The position numbers and the translations under genes were made by a program. Below the pieces are notes generated by a model. That model saw only the letters and a list, made by a program, of their open reading frames with translations, had not been told where the DNA came from and did not search any database. From contig NZ_CYTW01000007.1 of NCBI RefSeq assembly GCF_001458215.1, forward strand, positions 1 through 64,000: a stretch of DNA of 64,000 nucleotides, given 5' to 3'. Positions 26,473 to 36,246 of the stretch are shown here, piece by piece (within the stretch, counting starts at the first letter, position 1; the number at the start of each line of letters is the position of its first letter). This stretch comes from Shimia thalassica. GTDB taxonomy: Bacteria > Pseudomonadota > Alphaproteobacteria > Rhodobacterales > Rhodobacteraceae.

Positions 26473-27464
26473 GGTGTCCATGTGACGATGTCTCGTGCAT
26501 AACTGGTCATGTCCGAAATGCTGGGCTGGGTGCGGATCGTTTCTTGCGTGCGATGCACCAATGTACGTTCGAGCAAAAGAAACGGCGTGTTTTGGGCGAC
26601 GGTTTGCATCTCTGCCAAATTTATCCCTGTTTCGCGAAAGACGTCCGCTCTGGATACATTTTCTCGCACTTCGCTGGGATGAATGGTGTCGCGTTCGAGG
26701 TTCAGGGCGCGCGCCAGCCATAAATCCTCTTCCATCTGGTCAAGCACTGCAGTTGTATTGCCGTCTTCAAACGACCGCACCCATTCCTCGGCATAGTCAG
26801 CCGGATTTTCATAGGCGGGGGATGGATAGAGAACGAGATCTTTGAGAACGGTGGTCTCTTGCCCGTTTACAACAGTCAGACCGAGCCGAGCCGCCCGCAT
26901 ACAGTAATCGACGATCGGGGCCAGAACGGTTTCGCTGGCAAGCTGCATTGGCCCAAGCCGGTTCAAGGCCTCTTTTGTCGAGACCCAAGAGCTGAGAGGT
27001 TCCGCCACGAAAAACTTGTGCGCCAGAAGATCGTGAAAACTTCGGTCGGGTTTTGACACTTCGCAGAACAGAACCCGGTCTTTCCATTGCCCTCGATTGG
27101 TAAAGAACGCAGCCTGCGCCCAGTACATGTCGGCCTCGCACTGTTCAAGCGACGAGAGCGCCAGTTCGAGATGGTTCGGCAGCCAATAGTCATCATGGTT
27201 CAGGAAGGCGACATAGGGTGTTGAGGCCAGCGCCATACCCACCGAGTTTGGGCCGGCTTGTTCCCCAAACCGTTCGGGCAGATTGACGAACTGGATGCGC
27301 TTGTCATCAAGTGCCGCAATCACGTCATGCGTATTGTCCGAACAGGCGTCGCCAACGACAACGGCTTGCCAGTCCTGCAGGGATTGGGCGATCAGTGTTC
27401 TAAGAGTACGAGACAGAACAGTCGCGCGATTGTATGTGGCGACAACGACAGTAACTCGAGCCAT
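26469..27464 (-). CDS. Family 2 glycosyltransferase
   Basis: The 331-residue protein has a GT-A fold opening: VTVVVATYNRATVLSRTL, then VVVGDACSDNTHDVI and the metal-binding NHDDYW (DxD-like) near residue 95. The C-terminal 200 residues are specific to this protein and likely bind acceptor. It transfers a sugar from a nucleotide donor. It is coupled by ATGA to the 2,3-dehydratase gene, so the donor may be a 2-deoxy sugar, which is an inference. No membrane helix is seen, so it is probably cytosolic. Confidence 0.85.
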   Translation of the reverse strand: MARVTVVVATYNRATVLSRTLRTLIAQSLQDWQAVVVGDACSDNTHDVIAALDDKRIQFVNLPERFGEQAGPNSVGMALASTPYVAFLNHDDYWLPNHLELALSSLEQCEADMYWAQAAFFTNRGQWKDRVLFCEVSKPDRSFHDLLAHKFFVAEPLSSWVSTKEALNRLGPMQLASETVLAPIVDYCMRAARLGLTVVNGQETTVLKDLVLYPSPAYENPADYAEEWVRSFEDGNTTAVLDQMEEDLWLARALNLERDTIHPSEVRENVSRADVFRETGINLAEMQTVAQNTPFLLLERTLVHRTQETIRTQPSISDMTSYARDIVTWTP

Positions 27465-27493
27465 GAATACCCCTAACCAATGCTTGAGCGCCG

Positions 27494-28180
27494 TTATTGG
27501 CGTGCGGGATCGTTTTCCCTGATCACTTTCACAACCCTTTGACCGATTGCGTCGCTCGCCTTGAGTGAGGGATGGATCATATCAATTCCGTGGTAGGAGC
27601 GGTCCCCGTGGGGAACCAGATCTGCAAGAGAAACGAAGTATACATTTGGCAAAATCTCGGCAAGTTTTGAAATTCGGTCTTCAAGGGCGTCGCCCTCGTC
27701 GCGGCAAGCGTCAATAACCGATCCCACACCGGGGCTGCGCAGATAGCCAACATAAACCACCTTGGCACCGGATTTACGCGCCGTATCAACCAGACGGGGG
27801 ATTTCACCGCGTCGGCCGTCAGGTGAGATCATCTTGCGCATTTTCTTTTCGCAAGAATTGCACCCGCAGCCCAGCCAGAGGTCATTCCCCCCGCCATTCA
27901 TGATGACCCAATCCCAATCGCCCTTGGTGAGCTGGTTGCCGATTTTCATTCCCATCGCACCGGATAACGGCAGCTTGTAGATGATTTTGGCGCCCCCAAT
28001 CGAGTTGTTCATCACAGGCTCGTCAAGCTCGCGTCCAACCGTATGGGCGATGGAGCGCCCAGTCATCCCATGCCAAGCCATCAAGCTGTCGCCGATCGCC
28101 AGAATGCGCGCGTTACTTTCCGCAAAGGCCGAAGTGGCCAGTCCCGCGACGAGTGCAATAACAAATGTAAATGACTTCAT
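27494..28180 (-). CDS. Secreted SGNH/GDSL-type hydrolase
   Basis: The start at 28180 gives a signal peptide ending near AFA-ES (about residue 21); a longer frame to 28258 would bury it. The 228-residue product has the SGNH blocks: Ser in AIGDSLMAWHG (block I), NGGGNDLWLG (block III) and GIDMIHPS (block V, the Asp/His pair). An extra CGCNSCEKK segment with three cysteines lies after block III. Such enzymes are lipases, or esterases that de-acetylate or acylate polysaccharides. It lies next to the glycosyltransferase, so a cell-surface glycan is a reasonable but unproven target. Confidence 0.85.
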   Translation of the reverse strand: MKSFTFVIALVAGLATSAFAESNARILAIGDSLMAWHGMTGRSIAHTVGRELDEPVMNNSIGGAKIIYKLPLSGAMGMKIGNQLTKGDWDWVIMNGGGNDLWLGCGCNSCEKKMRKMISPDGRRGEIPRLVDTARKSGAKVVYVGYLRSPGVGSVIDACRDEGDALEDRISKLAEILPNVYFVSLADLVPHGDRSYHGIDMIHPSLKASDAIGQRVVKVIRENDPARQ

Positions 28181-28417
28181 GGCTGTGATGCTCGATTGAA
28201 TCTGTCTTTGCTCCATCTTCCTCTTTGTGGTCGCCTTGGCAAGAGGGGCCCAAGGCATTTGTATCTCGTTTGAAGGCCGACAGACTGTTCAGCACTTTTA
28301 AGTTTCCAAATGGTCCATTTTCCGCTATGGGCCGTTCATCTGAGACGTAGTGTCCAGACCTCGGCACTGTGAAAGAAGATGAAAAGGGGTCGGCGGCAAT
28401 GGGGTCGCCATATGAAA

Positions 28418-28447
28418 CGGGAGACCCGGAGGGCCGGGAGTGCTCCC
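28418..28447 (+). promoter_or_regulatory. Tandem small hairpins in the pnp 5' leader
   Basis: CGGG-AGA-CCCG at 28418-28428 and GGGA-GTGC-TCCC at 28436-28447 sit just ahead of the ribosome site AGGA (28452). In E. coli the pnp leader is cut by RNase III in autoregulation; a similar role here is speculative. Confidence 0.3.
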
Positions 28448-28459
28448 AACTAGGAAAAC

Positions 28460-30613
28460 ATGATGTTTGATGTAACGACGAAAAGCATGCAGTGGGGCGA
28501 AGAGACGCTGACACTGGAAACGGGCAAGGTTGCCCGTCAGGCCGATGGCTCGGTTATCGCCACTTTGGGCGAAACTTCGGTCATGGCCAACGTGACTTTT
28601 GCAAAGGCACCAAAGCCCGGTCAGGACTTTTTCCCTCTGACTGTGCACTACCAAGAGAAATACTATGCTGCGGGTAAAGTACCCGGCGGCTTTTTCAAAC
28701 GTGAGGCTCGCCCCACCGAGAAAGAAACACTGACCGCGCGCCTGATCGACCGTCCGATCCGCCCGCTGTTCGTTCCCGGCTTCAAGCACGAAGTTCTGGT
28801 GATGTGTACTGTTCTGTCACACGATCTGGTTAACGATCCCGACATGGTTGCGATGATCGCTGCCTCGGCTGCTCTGACCATTTCGGGCGCCCCATTCATG
28901 GGTCCGATTGCTGCAGCACGTGTAGGCTTTGAAGATGGCGCATACGTTCTGAACCCGACAGTCGACGACATGCACGATCTGCGTAACAGCCCCGAGCAGC
29001 GTCTCGATCTTGTTGTGGCTGGTACAAAAGACGCCGTGATGATGGTTGAATCTGAAGCTTACGAACTGACCGAAGCAGAGATGCTGGGTGCGGTGAAATT
29101 TGCACACGACTCGATCCAGCCGGTTATCGACCTGATCATCGATCTGGCCGAAGACGCTGCGAAAGAGCCTTTCGACTTCCAGCCACCAGAATACACTGAA
29201 CTGTATGACGCTGTGAAAGCGGCTGGCGAGGCACAAATGCGTGCAGCGTTTGCTCTGACTGACAAGCAAGAGCGTACAACAGCGGTTTCCGAAGCGCGCA
29301 CAGCGATCAAAGATGCCCTGACCGAAGAGCAGCTCGAAGATGCGAACCTTGGTTCGGCTCTCAAGAAGCTCGAAGCCAGCATACTGCGCGGTGACGTTGT
29401 TAAAACAGGTAAGCGTATCGATGGCCGTGCCACTGACGAAGTGCGCGACATTGTTTGCCAAACTGGCCTTTTGCCACGGACCCACGGTTCGGCTCTGTTC
29501 ACCCGTGGTGAAACTCAGGGTCTGGTTGTGACCACACTGGGCACCGGCGACGACGAGCAAATGATCGACGCGCTGCACGGCACATACAAATCGAACTTTA
29601 TGCTGCACTATAACTTCCCTCCCTATTCGGTTGGTGAAGTTGGTCGCGTTGGTGGCCCGGGCCGTCGTGAAATCGGCCACGGTAAACTGGCTTGGCGTGC
29701 GCTTCAGGCTGTTTTGCCTGCTGCGACAGATTTCCCTTACACTCTGCGTCTGGTGTCGGAAATTACAGAATCCAACGGCTCGTCGTCGATGGCTTCGGTT
29801 TGTGGTGGTTCGCTGTCCATGATGGACGCAGGCGTTCCATTGAAATCGGCAGTTGCAGGTGTGGCCATGGGCCTTATCCTGGAAGAAGATGGGTCTTACG
29901 CGATCCTGACCGACATCCTGGGTGACGAAGATCACCTCGGCGACATGGACTTCAAAGTGGCTGGTACCGAAAACGGCATCACGTCGCTGCAGATGGACAT
30001 CAAGGTTGCGGGTATCACACCGGAAATCATGGAAAAAGCTTTGGCCCAAGCCAAAGACGGCCGCATGCACATTCTGGGTGAGATGAACAAAGCGCTTTCC
30101 GGCGCTGCGGACTTCTCGGCTCACGCACCACGCATCGAGACCATGCAAATTCCAACCGACAAGATCCGTGAAGTGATCGGCTCGGGCGGCAAGGTTATCC
30201 GCGAAATCGTGGAAACTTCGGGTGCTAAAGTTGACATCAACGACGACGGCATCATCAAGATTGCATCGTCCGTGGGTGAAGCCATCCAAAAGGCCTATGA
30301 TATGATCCACGCGATCGTGGCAGAGCCTGAAGTTGGTGAAGTCTACAATGGTAAAGTCGTGAAGATCGTCGACTTTGGTGCGTTCGTGAACTTCTTCGGC
30401 AAGCGTGACGGCCTCGTGCACGTGTCGCAAATCGAAAACCGTCGCTTGAACCACCCTTCGGATGTTCTGAAAGAAGGTCAGGACGTCAAGGTCAAGCTGT
30501 TGGGCTTTGATGACCGCGGCAAGGTTCGCCTGTCGATGAAAATCGTCGATCAGGAAACTGGCGAAGAGATCGCACAGGAACCACGCGAGAAAAAAGACAA
30601 GTCTGACGGCTGA
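28460..30613 (+). CDS. pnp: Polyribonucleotide nucleotidyltransferase (PNPase)
   Basis: PNPase degrades RNA 3'-5' with phosphate and acts in the degradosome. The 717-residue product has two RNase PH domains (about 14-145 and 325-460, the second with [19 protein letters not shown]), a helical linker, a KH domain ([13 protein letters not shown] near 570) and an S1 domain ([15 protein letters not shown] near 635). Two adjacent ATGs at 28460 and 28463 follow AGGA; the second has better spacing. Upstream genes are on the other strand, so pnp has its own promoter in the 279-nt gap. Confidence 0.97.
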   Translation: MMFDVTTKSMQWGEETLTLETGKVARQADGSVIATLGETSVMANVTFAKAPKPGQDFFPLTVHYQEKYYAAGKVPGGFFKREARPTEKETLTARLIDRPIRPLFVPGFKHEVLVMCTVLSHDLVNDPDMVAMIAASAALTISGAPFMGPIAAARVGFEDGAYVLNPTVDDMHDLRNSPEQRLDLVVAGTKDAVMMVESEAYELTEAEMLGAVKFAHDSIQPVIDLIIDLAEDAAKEPFDFQPPEYTELYDAVKAAGEAQMRAAFALTDKQERTTAVSEARTAIKDALTEEQLEDANLGSALKKLEASILRGDVVKTGKRIDGRATDEVRDIVCQTGLLPRTHGSALFTRGETQGLVVTTLGTGDDEQMIDALHGTYKSNFMLHYNFPPYSVGEVGRVGGPGRREIGHGKLAWRALQAVLPAATDFPYTLRLVSEITESNGSSSMASVCGGSLSMMDAGVPLKSAVAGVAMGLILEEDGSYAILTDILGDEDHLGDMDFKVAGTENGITSLQMDIKVAGITPEIMEKALAQAKDGRMHILGEMNKALSGAADFSAHAPRIETMQIPTDKIREVIGSGGKVIREIVETSGAKVDINDDGIIKIASSVGEAIQKAYDMIHAIVAEPEVGEVYNGKVVKIVDFGAFVNFFGKRDGLVHVSQIENRRLNHPSDVLKEGQDVKVKLLGFDDRGKVRLSMKIVDQETGEEIAQEPREKKDKSDG

Positions 30614-30640
30614 TCTTTTTCACAAAGTTTGAAATCTGAG

Positions 30641-30668
30641 AAACCCCGGCCTTCGCGTCGGGGTTTTT
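30641..30668 (+). terminator. Rho-independent terminator of pnp
   Basis: AAACCCCG pairs with CGGGGTTT around a 10-nt loop, followed by further T residues. Confidence 0.9.
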
Positions 30669-30716
30669 CTTTGGTCAGTCCGTTTTCCGGAACGCCTGCC
30701 GAAAGTGCGAAAGAGC

Positions 30717-30775
30717 TTGACCTGTTTGGGGGGACTCTATAGGAAATCCTGAAATTGGTAATATGATATTACCAA
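30717..30775 (+). promoter_or_regulatory. lldD promoter with palindromic GntR-type operator
   Basis: TTGACC (30717) and TATAGG (30738) are a possible promoter pair, though the 15-nt spacing is short. Downstream, TTGGTAATAT (30755-30764) and ATATTACCAA (30766-30775) form a perfect palindrome around one G. The TTGGT...ACCAA core matches sites of FadR-type GntR regulators such as LldR and PdhR. Binding here would block transcription of lldD. No GntR gene lies nearby. Confidence 0.55.
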
Positions 30776-30798
30776 AATAACGGATAGCGGAGATTTCG

Positions 30799-31947
30799 AT
30801 GCGATTGACAGACTGCCACAACTATCAAGATTTCCGCCGCCTTGCCAAAAAGAGGCTGCCCGGTCCGATCTTCCATTACATCGATGGTGCTGCGGATGAT
30901 GAAATCACTTATCGCCGCAACACGTCTTCGTTCGACGATGTGGATCTGGTGCCCAACGTGCTGGCCGGTGTTGAAAACGTCGACATGAGCGTCGAGGTGA
31001 TGGGGCAAAAGCTCGACATGCCGATTTATTGCGCGCCAACAGCGTTGCAACGCCTGTTTCACCACGAAGGCGAGCGTGCGGTTGCCAAGGCCGCGACCAA
31101 ACACGGCACCATGTTTGGCGTGTCGTCACTGGCGACGGTGACTGTGGAAGAGATTGAAAAGCTGGCTCCGGGGCCGAAGATGTTTCAGTTCTATTTTCAC
31201 AAAGATCGTGGATTGAACGATGCATTGCTGGAACGGGCGCGGGCCGCAAACTTTAACGTGATGGCTTTGACGGTGGATACGATTACGGGGGGCAACCGCG
31301 AACGTGATTTGCGCACCGGGTTTACATCCCCGCCCAAACTCACCCCCGCATCCGCGCTTAGCTTTGCGACACATCCTGCATGGGCGTGGAACTTCTTTAC
31401 CAAAGAAAAGTTCGACATGCCGCACCTGTCGGGCCACGTGTCTGCTGGCACAAACCTTGCGGTTTCAGTGGGCGAGTACTTCTCGACCATGCTGGATCAG
31501 TCGATGAACTGGAACGATGCTGAAAAACTCTGTGCGCAATGGAACGGTCAGTTTGCCCTCAAGGGGATCATGAGCGTCGAAGATGCCAAGCGCGCTGTTG
31601 ATATCGGATGTACAGGGATCATGGTTTCGAACCACGGTGGCCGACAGCTTGACGGTTCACGCGCGCCGTTTGACCAGCTTGCCGAAATTTGTGACGCGGT
31701 CGGAGATCAGATTGACGTGATCTGTGAAGGCGGCATCCAGCGCGGAACACATGTACTCAAAGCATTGTCTGCGGGTGCCAAGGCGTGTTCGGGTGGACGG
31801 CTTTATCTGTATGCTCTGGCTGCGGCGGGGCAGGCCGGTGTTGATCGTGCGCTGGGCAACCTGCGCACTGAAATCGAACGCGATATGAAATTGATGGGGG
31901 TCACGAGCCTGGATCAGTTGAACCGCGACAACCTGCGCCTACGCTAA
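30799..31947 (+). CDS. lldD: FMN-dependent alpha-hydroxy acid dehydrogenase, probable L-lactate dehydrogenase
   Basis: The enzyme oxidises L-lactate (or a related 2-hydroxy acid) to the keto acid, passing electrons to quinone. The 382-residue protein shows the family pattern: DFRRLAKKRLPGPIFHYIDGAAD at the N-terminus (split by a short loop), TALQRLFH, then FMN-site lysine in FALKGIMSVEDA, the catalytic His/Arg in VSNHGGRQLDG, and the phosphate-binding GAKACSGGRLYLYAL. Length fits LldD. The loop between residues 180 and 230 is as in membrane-associated members. It is preceded by a GntR-type palindrome. Glycolate or mandelate cannot be ruled out as substrate. Confidence 0.88.
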   Translation: MRLTDCHNYQDFRRLAKKRLPGPIFHYIDGAADDEITYRRNTSSFDDVDLVPNVLAGVENVDMSVEVMGQKLDMPIYCAPTALQRLFHHEGERAVAKAATKHGTMFGVSSLATVTVEEIEKLAPGPKMFQFYFHKDRGLNDALLERARAANFNVMALTVDTITGGNRERDLRTGFTSPPKLTPASALSFATHPAWAWNFFTKEKFDMPHLSGHVSAGTNLAVSVGEYFSTMLDQSMNWNDAEKLCAQWNGQFALKGIMSVEDAKRAVDIGCTGIMVSNHGGRQLDGSRAPFDQLAEICDAVGDQIDVICEGGIQRGTHVLKALSAGAKACSGGRLYLYALAAAGQAGVDRALGNLRTEIERDMKLMGVTSLDQLNRDNLRLR

Positions 31948-31958
31948 ATTACGCGAAA

Positions 31959-31992
31959 CCCAAGCCCCGAAGCAGTCTGCTCGGGGCTTGGG
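31959..31992. terminator. Bidirectional terminator-like hairpin between lldD and the RTX gene
   Basis: CCCAAGCCCCGA and TCGGGGCTTGGG form a perfect 12-bp stem with a 10-nt loop between the convergent stops at 31947 and 32000. A TTGTTTT run follows on the plus strand; the minus strand has TTT only. Confidence 0.75.
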
Positions 31993-31999
31993 CATTGTT

Positions 32000-33859
32000 T
32001 TACGCCAAGAGATCATAAACCTGTCCGGCGATTTGCAGGTTGATCTCGCTTTGGCCGGCGCCGTCGACCAAAGCCCACATGATTTGGCCTGTGGGACGAT
32101 AGATAATGAACGCTTCTTCAACGTCGTCGTCGCCTGACCTCTCACCTGCTGCGGTTGCGGTGTGGGTGGTGTTGACCTGAAACTGGCTGGAAGTGGCGGT
32201 GCCATTACCAAACACCAGAAGGTCGCCAGATGCGGCATCATAGTCCTGCACCCAGTCCGACCCATGATCGGCAATCCCGATGTGGTAAAACCGATCCGCG
32301 CCGGCCCCGCCATTCAAAAGATCATGGCCGAACCCGCCGTTGATGAAGTCGTCCCCGTCCCCGCCAAAGACCTGATCCGCAAAGGCACTGCCGGTTAGGG
32401 TGTCATGTCCACTGCCGCCGATGACCGTGTCCGCGCCAAAGCCCCCCGAGAGAGTGTCGTTCCCGGCATCCCCGCGCAGTTCATCATTGCCATAGCCACC
32501 GTCGATCCGGTCGTCTCCTGCGCCTCCGTAAAGGACATCGCGAATGTCGTCTTCTGTGGCACCGCCCCGAAGGTCGTCATTGCCATCCCCGCCAATCAGG
32601 GTGTCGCCGCCATCGTTTCCGATCAGCGTGTCATCCCCGCCTAGACCCGTCAGCCGGTCATTGTTGTTGCCACCTTCAAGCAAGTCTGCGGTTTCCGCTC
32701 CGGTGAGAAACCGGATTGGGTCGGGAAGAACGGGATCAAGCGATGTATCGTCGCCATCCAGATTGACCTCGAAAACACTGCTTCCGATGAACATGGCGGT
32801 ATTGTTGTCGACGCGCACGGCAGACATGCCACCGGGGGTCGTGCCACCGACTTCGGATCCGACAAAGTTCCCGTTCAGATCGTATTCATGAATGACGCCA
32901 TGATTTCTGAAGGGGGAGGTGATTTCGAAGTCAACATAGCTGACGATAAAACCCGTTTCGGTGGCCACGGGTATGGGGCGGGTTTGACTGCCCGTTGTGA
33001 TCGAGTTGATCAGCGTTGGTCCGACGATCTCGGTTCCGGTCGGGCTGTAGATGCGGAACCAGACCGACCCGTCGTTCGGGTCTTCGGGCTGGGTGCCCGC
33101 ATCGGTCCAAGTCACGACAAGATTGCCATTTGTCAGGGTTTCGATCTGGGCTGTGGCAAAGACACCGAAACTGTTCGACGGTGCTTCGCTTACGGTAATG
33201 ACGTCCCCATTTGCGCTGCCATCCATATTGAAGAAACGCAGGAAGACTTCGTTGGCCGCGCCCGCCCGGTGCGAGGCATAGGCAACCGCCAATTGATCAC
33301 CCGTAACGGCGAGATCATTGAGCCAATTGACACCGTGGGGGGCAGAGGTCAGGGCGCTTTGTGTTTGCCCCACAATGTTTCCGTCCGGATCGGCAACGAC
33401 AAAAGTGCCGTTGATCGCGGCTGCAATGTTGCCATTTGGCAAGGACCATGCGTTGTCCAGCATCGACATGGTGTTGTCGCCAAAGATGCCGGTCGTCAGC
33501 TCTGTCGCCGGACCGGTTTCAAGCCCTGTTTCCGTGTCGAGGGTCACAACCCAGTTCGTCAGCTGGGCAGGAAGCGGATCAGCGTCACGTACCTGATAGT
33601 AAACATTCATGGACCCGTCGCGGTTGTCATGAATGTGATAAACGATGACTTCACCGAACCCGACGCTGCCGTGATCTGCAAATTGCTGGGTGTCAAAAAC
33701 CGGACCGTCATCATCAAACGCGCGAATATACAGCGTGCCGCCGTCGGCACCGACCACCACTGCATTATCGTCTACACGGTATGATCGAAAGTGACCTTGA
33801 TCTGCATAAACACGTCCAAAGTCATCTGTGCCATAGAGCGGTTCAATGGAAAAACTCAT
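32000..33859 (-). CDS. Large RTX calcium-binding repeat protein
   Basis: The 619-residue protein has no signal peptide. Residues 1-390 form repeated beta-rich units with alternating Asp/Gly turns that resemble a beta-propeller-like region. Residues about 395-540 hold RTX nonapeptides (GGDDTLIGNDGGDTLIGG and similar). The last 75 residues (FYHIGIADHGSDWVQDYD, then LLVFGNGTATSSQFQVN) match the C-terminal cap and secretion region seen in roseobacter type I secretion substrates. No type I secretion genes are in the window. A weak inverted repeat CTTTGC/GCAAAG lies at about 33894-33910 upstream of the start. Confidence 0.85.
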   Translation of the reverse strand: MSFSIEPLYGTDDFGRVYADQGHFRSYRVDDNAVVVGADGGTLYIRAFDDDGPVFDTQQFADHGSVGFGEVIVYHIHDNRDGSMNVYYQVRDADPLPAQLTNWVVTLDTETGLETGPATELTTGIFGDNTMSMLDNAWSLPNGNIAAAINGTFVVADPDGNIVGQTQSALTSAPHGVNWLNDLAVTGDQLAVAYASHRAGAANEVFLRFFNMDGSANGDVITVSEAPSNSFGVFATAQIETLTNGNLVVTWTDAGTQPEDPNDGSVWFRIYSPTGTEIVGPTLINSITTGSQTRPIPVATETGFIVSYVDFEITSPFRNHGVIHEYDLNGNFVGSEVGGTTPGGMSAVRVDNNTAMFIGSSVFEVNLDGDDTSLDPVLPDPIRFLTGAETADLLEGGNNNDRLTGLGGDDTLIGNDGGDTLIGGDGNDDLRGGATEDDIRDVLYGGAGDDRIDGGYGNDELRGDAGNDTLSGGFGADTVIGGSGHDTLTGSAFADQVFGGDGDDFINGGFGHDLLNGGAGADRFYHIGIADHGSDWVQDYDAASGDLLVFGNGTATSSQFQVNTTHTATAAGERSGDDDVEEAFIIYRPTGQIMWALVDGAGQSEINLQIAGQVYDLLA

Positions 33860-33960
33860 CTGAATTCCTTACTTCCAAATTTACCCAAGCCGAGCTTTGC
33901 TAATGGCAAAGTTCTCATTTCGCTTAAAATAATAGCAAATCTAGAGGTTGTCTGGCAAAT

Positions 33961-34707
33961 TTACTTTTGCTGTGCGTCGCCGCGCACGATCCCGACAATC
34001 GGTCCCAGCCAGAAACCAGCGTCGTTGCGATCAAGTTCCGGAGCATAAAGCCGCGAGACTTTGCCATCAAAATAAAGCGCGTTTGGTAGGCCCAAATGAT
34101 CTTTGAACAGGCGCCCAAATTCGTGGAATGTCACGGCATTGTTTGAAATCGCAAAGACAACACGCTGACCATCCGCGCTTGTTCCGACTCCGTTGCGTAT
34201 GAAGCGCGAGGTGCTGTCGACGAGGAAACGGGGATGCAGCGTCCCTTCAATCACAAGCATCGGCCCGGATTGCGTAGCAAAACGGCACACAGGCTCCGCG
34301 TCTTTGAAACGCAATGTTTCGATTACATCAACGCGGGTTTCACCGATGCAGAACACCCCGTTGGGCAGAAGGCCAAAGTTCCCGGCGCTCGCGTTTGTGA
34401 GCAACCTGCCTTCTTGAGAGTCTTCTTCGATGTAAAGGCCTACAGGGCTTCGGTCGGCGTGGTACATGCCGGCGTTCATGCCAAAGATCAGGTCCTCGCT
34501 CGCGGGCAAACTTTTGTTCACGGAAGAGAAATGGCCCAGAATACGGTTTTCTGGATCCCGCAGGAAAAGACGCAGGTCTTCCTGCGCGGTTGCCTCGCAC
34601 ACCGCATAACGATTGCCGTCATGGGACACATCATGACATTCCACCGCGAAGGCCGCCGTCGCCGCCATTGCCGTAAGCAACGCACAGAAAGCGGCCAGGC
34701 GCTTCAT
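33961..34707 (-). CDS. Phosphodiester glycosidase family protein (NAGPA domain, DUF2233)
   Basis: The 248-residue protein has a signal peptide (to about AFA-VE, residue 21) and the NAGPA-type core: [61 protein letters not shown] and an [12 protein letters not shown] close. Human NAGPA uncovers mannose-6-phosphate; bacterial members act on phosphodiester-linked sugars of cell-surface polymers. The start overlaps the stop of rbfA (ATGA), so it is translationally coupled to it, although no functional link is known. Confidence 0.85.
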   Translation of the reverse strand: MKRLAAFCALLTAMAATAAFAVECHDVSHDGNRYAVCEATAQEDLRLFLRDPENRILGHFSSVNKSLPASEDLIFGMNAGMYHADRSPVGLYIEEDSQEGRLLTNASAGNFGLLPNGVFCIGETRVDVIETLRFKDAEPVCRFATQSGPMLVIEGTLHPRFLVDSTSRFIRNGVGTSADGQRVVFAISNNAVTFHEFGRLFKDHLGLPNALYFDGKVSRLYAPELDRNDAGFWLGPIVGIVRGDAQQK

Positions 34708-35105
34708 TCGTCGGTGTCAATATCCTGACGGACGTGGTCTTGGTTCAGCATCCGGCGGGTATCGTCCATCTGGTCAAATGTCTGATCAAGCTGGAACCGC
34801 AAGTCCGGCGCGTATTTCAAGCCGGTTTTTTTGCCGACAGCGCGGCGAAGCTCGCCTTTGTTGCGCGCCAGAAGTTTGAGCACATCCTCTTGCCCTTTGC
34901 CGCCCAAAGGCAGGACATAGGCCGTCGCGATCTTGAGATCGGGAGAGGTGCGCACTTCGCCCACAGTAATGGACATGCGGTTCAGGTCGGGGTCATGCAC
35001 GTCGCCACGCGCCAGCACTTCGGACAAAGTGCGGCGGATAAGTTCACCTACACGCAACTGGCGTTGCGACGGGCCGGGGCCATCGTGGAATTTGTTCTTT
35101 GCCAT
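34704..35105 (-). CDS. rbfA: 30S ribosome-binding factor RbfA
   Basis: RbfA binds immature 30S subunits and helps maturation of the 16S 5' end. The start at 35105 (MAKNKFHDG) matches alphaproteobacterial RbfA; a GTG at 35114 would add three residues. The 133-residue product contains [41 protein letters not shown] and [11 protein letters not shown]. It lies divergent to dapB and 13 kb from truB, away from the rbfA-truB order common in the group. Confidence 0.94.
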   Translation of the reverse strand: MAKNKFHDGPGPSQRQLRVGELIRRTLSEVLARGDVHDPDLNRMSITVGEVRTSPDLKIATAYVLPLGGKGQEDVLKLLARNKGELRRAVGKKTGLKYAPDLRFQLDQTFDQMDDTRRMLNQDHVRQDIDTDE

Positions 35106-35237
35106 GTTCTTCACTTATGCCTTTCGCAAGGCTTTGCCAAGCGCTGCTGTATTGGGTAAACGGGCAAGAAGCGCATGGAATTGCCCTTCCGGGCACTGCC
35201 GATGTGACACGACGTGATAAAAACAAGGATAAACACC

Positions 35238-36047
35238 ATGGAAGATCTTCCAGGAATCGTCATTACCGGAGCTTCGGGCCGGATGGGTCAGATGCTGATA
35301 AAGACCGTGGTGGATAGCGAAAAGGCACGTTTGGTCGGCGCCGTTGAACGCACGGGTCATCCTTGGGTGGGCATGGACGTGGGCGAAGCGATGGGCGGGC
35401 AGCCTCTTGGCGTCAAAGTGACAGATGAACCTCTCGAAGCCTTTGCCAAAGCACAGGCCGTGATCGATTTCACTGCGCCTGCCGCAACTTTGCAATTTGC
35501 CAAACTCGCTGCGCAAGCACGCGCCGTACATGTCATTGGTACGACGGGCATGACCGACGACGATATTGCCAAGTTGGGGCCGTGCGGGCGACATGCCGTC
35601 ATTGTGCGGGCGGGTAACATGTCTTTGGGTGTTAATCTGCTGACCCAGTTGACGAAAAAAGTTGCCGAAGCCCTTGATGAAGACTTCGATATCGAAGTTA
35701 TCGAAGCCCACCACCATCACAAGGTTGATGCGCCATCAGGGACGGCCCTGATGTTGGGCGAAGCCGCCGCCGAGGGGCGCGGTGTGGATTTGGCGGATGT
35801 CGCCGATCGTGGACGCGATGGCATTACCGGCGCCCGCAAGAAAGGGGACATCGGATTTGTCGCTATTCGGGGCGGGGATATCGTCGGTGAGCATGATGTT
35901 TTGTTTGCCGCACCGGGCGAGCGCATCACTTTGCGCCATGTCGCGACAGACCGGTCTGTTTTTGCCCGCGGCGCACTCAAAGCCGCACTTTGGGGGCAAG
36001 ACCAGAAGCCGGGCGAATATGATATGCTGGATGTGCTGGGTCTCTAG
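35238..36047 (+). CDS. dapB: 4-hydroxy-tetrahydrodipicolinate reductase DapB
   Basis: DapB uses NAD(P)H in the diaminopimelate/lysine pathway. The ATG at 35238 has AAGGA 8 nt upstream and is preferred to the GTG at 35214. The 269-residue product has the nucleotide-binding GASGRMGQ at the N-terminus, GTTGM, and the catalytic [17 protein letters not shown]. It is complete and family-length. It is divergent from rbfA. The window also encodes a saccharopine pair that would act on lysine. Confidence 0.96.
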   Translation: MEDLPGIVITGASGRMGQMLIKTVVDSEKARLVGAVERTGHPWVGMDVGEAMGGQPLGVKVTDEPLEAFAKAQAVIDFTAPAATLQFAKLAAQARAVHVIGTTGMTDDDIAKLGPCGRHAVIVRAGNMSLGVNLLTQLTKKVAEALDEDFDIEVIEAHHHHKVDAPSGTALMLGEAAAEGRGVDLADVADRGRDGITGARKKGDIGFVAIRGGDIVGEHDVLFAAPGERITLRHVATDRSVFARGALKAALWGQDQKPGEYDMLDVLGL

Positions 36048-36204
36048 AGACTGGCGTCACATCCTTATTAAGTAAGACTGTCAATATGTTACTCTAACCG
36101 GCGTTCCTTTTGGAATGTCGGAGGCAAAGTCGTTATGCTTGGAAAACGACATTTTATGTTGGCGAAATGAGATTCTTATGTTCTTATTGCGCCAATTAAA
36201 AAAC

Positions 36205-36218
36205 TAAATGGCCATTTA
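36205..36218 (+). promoter_or_regulatory. Palindrome upstream of the quaternary-amine transporter operon
   Basis: TAAATGG-CCATTTA is a perfect 14-nt palindrome about 30 nt before the first ATG (36247) and just ahead of the CGGGAG ribosome site. It is a candidate operator; the regulator is unknown. Confidence 0.35.
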
Positions 36219-36246
36219 AGAAATGGCTCAACTCGGGAGAAACAAC

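Noticed and set aside
28817..30454. 545-codon open frame on the strand opposite pnp
   Set aside because: It lies wholly inside pnp in the reverse frame, its translation has no domain pattern and is rich in Cys, His and Phe as expected from reversed codons. A shadow of strong codon bias.
32888..33784. 298-codon plus-strand frame inside the second RTX gene
   Set aside because: The minus strand shows clear RTX repeats and propeller-like units in the correct frame, so the plus-strand frame is incidental.
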